From Planctomycetota bacterium (GTDB lineage: Bacteria > Planctomycetota > Phycisphaerae > UBA1845), in the NCBI GenBank assembly GCA_022563615.1, contig JADFMZ010000145.1, positions 1 to 7,613 on the forward strand: a stretch of DNA of 7,613 nt. Reading direction: 5' to 3'. The notes under the pieces were generated by a model. That model saw only the letters and a list, made by a program, of their open reading frames with translations. It ran no database searches and was not told the DNA's origin. The stretch's first letter is position 1, and the number at the start of each line of letters is the position of its first letter. Below, piece after piece: positions 6,643-7,613 of this stretch. The position numbers and the translations under genes were made by a program.

Positions 6643-7526
6643 CACACCCGCTCCATCGACAGATCGAGCGCCGCGGCGGAGTGGGTCAAGGCCCCGATGG
6701 AAATGCGATCGACGCCCGTCCGCGCCACGTCGCGCACGTTGTTGAGCTGGATGCCTCCCGAAGCCTCCAGGGCGATCTTGTCACACAGCCCGCAGTCTTT
6801 GCGAAGTTGAACCGCCTCACGCAGCTCATCGAGCGAGAAGTTGTCCAGCAGGATGACATCAATCCCCATCACTTTGAGCAGGTTTTCGACCTCGGCTAAG
6901 GAGCCCGCCTCGATCTCGACCATGGCCGGCTTCGCGTCGGACGAAGCGAGGCGATTGAGCATGTCGAAGATCGTGCCGGCCAGGCGCTGCCGCTCGACAC
7001 CCGAAAGGTGATTGTCCTTAATCAGCACGGCGTCGAACAGGCCTTGTCGATGATTGGTTCCCCCGCCACAACGAACCGCGTATTTTTCCAGCGTGCGCCA
7101 GCCGGGAGTCGTCTTGCGCGTGTCGAGGATTTTCGCGTTCGTGCCCTCCACGGCGTCCACGAACGCGCGCGTTAACGTGGCCACGCCGGAAAGATGCTGT
7201 AAAAAGTTGAGCAACACCCGCTCGGCTGAAAGAAGCGACCCGAGCGGCCCGTGCAGCAGCGCAAGTTCGAGCGGCGCTGACTCGATCGTAAACCCGTCGC
7301 GCGCAGCATCGGTCCAGGCAATCTCGATCGAGGGGTCGTAGGCATGGACGATGGCCGGGGCCACCTCACATCCGGCGAAGACGCCGGGCTGTTTGGCCAT
7401 CAGCCGAAACGTCGCCCCCGCGTTTGGATCGCCGATCAGGCTCGCGGTGATATCCGCCGGACCCAAATCCTCTCGCCTGGCTAATGCGATCAACTCTGCG
7501 ACAGCCTGGTCGTCTGCAATACTCAT
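6642..7526 (-). CDS. nadC: nicotinate-nucleotide pyrophosphorylase (carboxylating), quinolinate phosphoribosyltransferase
   Basis: Converts quinolinate and PRPP to nicotinate mononucleotide, CO2 and pyrophosphate in de novo NAD synthesis; cytosolic. The 294 aa length is typical. Diagnostic blocks are REDLGPADIT (18-27), AERVLLNFLQHLSGVAT (101-117), DTRKTTPGWR (135-144, substrate-binding Arg/Lys), RCGGGTNHRQGLFDAVLIKDNH (152-173), VEIEAG (203-208), DVILLDNF (223-230), EASGGI (254-259) and RISIGALTHS (274-283). No key residue appears missing. ATG 7526 has only a weak AAAGG one base upstream, while an in-frame TGA twelve codons upstream rules out a longer form. It is first in a two-gene unit with the SGNH gene; nadA or nadB are not in the window. 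Confidence 0.98.
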   Translation of the reverse strand: MSIADDQAVAELIALARREDLGPADITASLIGDPNAGATFRLMAKQPGVFAGCEVAPAIVHAYDPSIEIAWTDAARDGFTIESAPLELALLHGPLGSLLSAERVLLNFLQHLSGVATLTRAFVDAVEGTNAKILDTRKTTPGWRTLEKYAVRCGGGTNHRQGLFDAVLIKDNHLSGVERQRLAGTIFDMLNRLASSDAKPAMVEIEAGSLAEVENLLKVMGIDVILLDNFSLDELREAVQLRKDCGLCDKIALEASGGIQLNNVRDVARTGVDRISIGALTHSAAALDLSMERV

Positions 7527-7533
7527 GCCTTTG

Positions 7534-7563
7534 ATTGTCGAAGAGAACAGGCGGTCCGGTCAA
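7534..7563 (-). promoter_or_regulatory. possible promoter of nadC, giving a very short or absent leader
   Basis: On the minus strand TTGACC (7563-7558) and GACAAT (7539-7534) are 18 bases apart, with five and four matches to the sigma70 consensus. Only seven bases (CAAAGGC) separate the -10 box from the nadC ATG, so transcription would start at or next to the start codon. This agrees with the lack of a proper Shine-Dalgarno, but the match is modest and could be chance. Confidence 0.35.
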
Positions 7564-7613
7564 GTAGGAACCCGCCGGCCGACCTGAGCCGAGGCCATCC
7601 CCCACTTATGGGC

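Overview
The window looks like ordinary bacterial chromosome: moderately high GC (roughly 55-60% by eye), tightly packed genes on both strands, 1-4 nt gene overlaps and one tRNA. I see no transposase, integrase, CRISPR array or phage gene. The mix (a zincin-like peptidase paired with a D-Ala-D-Ala-ligase-like enzyme, a fused 2-oxo acid dehydrogenase E1, a membrane-anchored SGNH hydrolase behind nadC, and a tRNA gene without encoded CCA) recalls Planctomycetota or related uncultured bacteria. That placement is from memory of similar proteins and is weak; nothing here proves the phylum.

Left part, plus strand (1-2392). A putative zinc metallopeptidase (HEVGH plus a downstream EDFAE) is followed by an ATP-grasp ligase. 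The two overlap by an ATGA, so they are very probably one operon and translationally coupled. The first ~300 bases are ambiguous. Two plus-strand frames are open from the window edge, and a small ORF with a strong Shine-Dalgarno ends in an ATGA at the favoured start of the peptidase. The operon may therefore begin outside the window.

Middle, minus strand (2450-4744). One long gene encodes a fused alpha+beta E1 component (thiamine diphosphate dependent) of a branched-chain/2-oxo acid dehydrogenase type complex. It starts at TTG with a good Shine-Dalgarno. It converges on the ATP-grasp gene with only 57 bases between them and has no E2 or E3 partner in the window.

Spacer (4745-5215). About 470 bases without a convincing protein gene, holding small inverted repeats and, at its right end, a strong sigma70-type promoter that drives a tRNA-Lys(UUU) gene (5216-5287).

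Right part, minus strand (5473-7526). nadC (quinolinate phosphoribosyltransferase, NAD synthesis) is followed by an SGNH/GDSL hydrolase-like protein with two N-terminal membrane segments, overlapping at the stop/start. A plausible promoter sits so close to the nadC start that the message could be nearly leaderless. The best candidate for something not well described is the coupled peptidase/ATP-grasp pair; the other genes are recognisable families with individual oddities.
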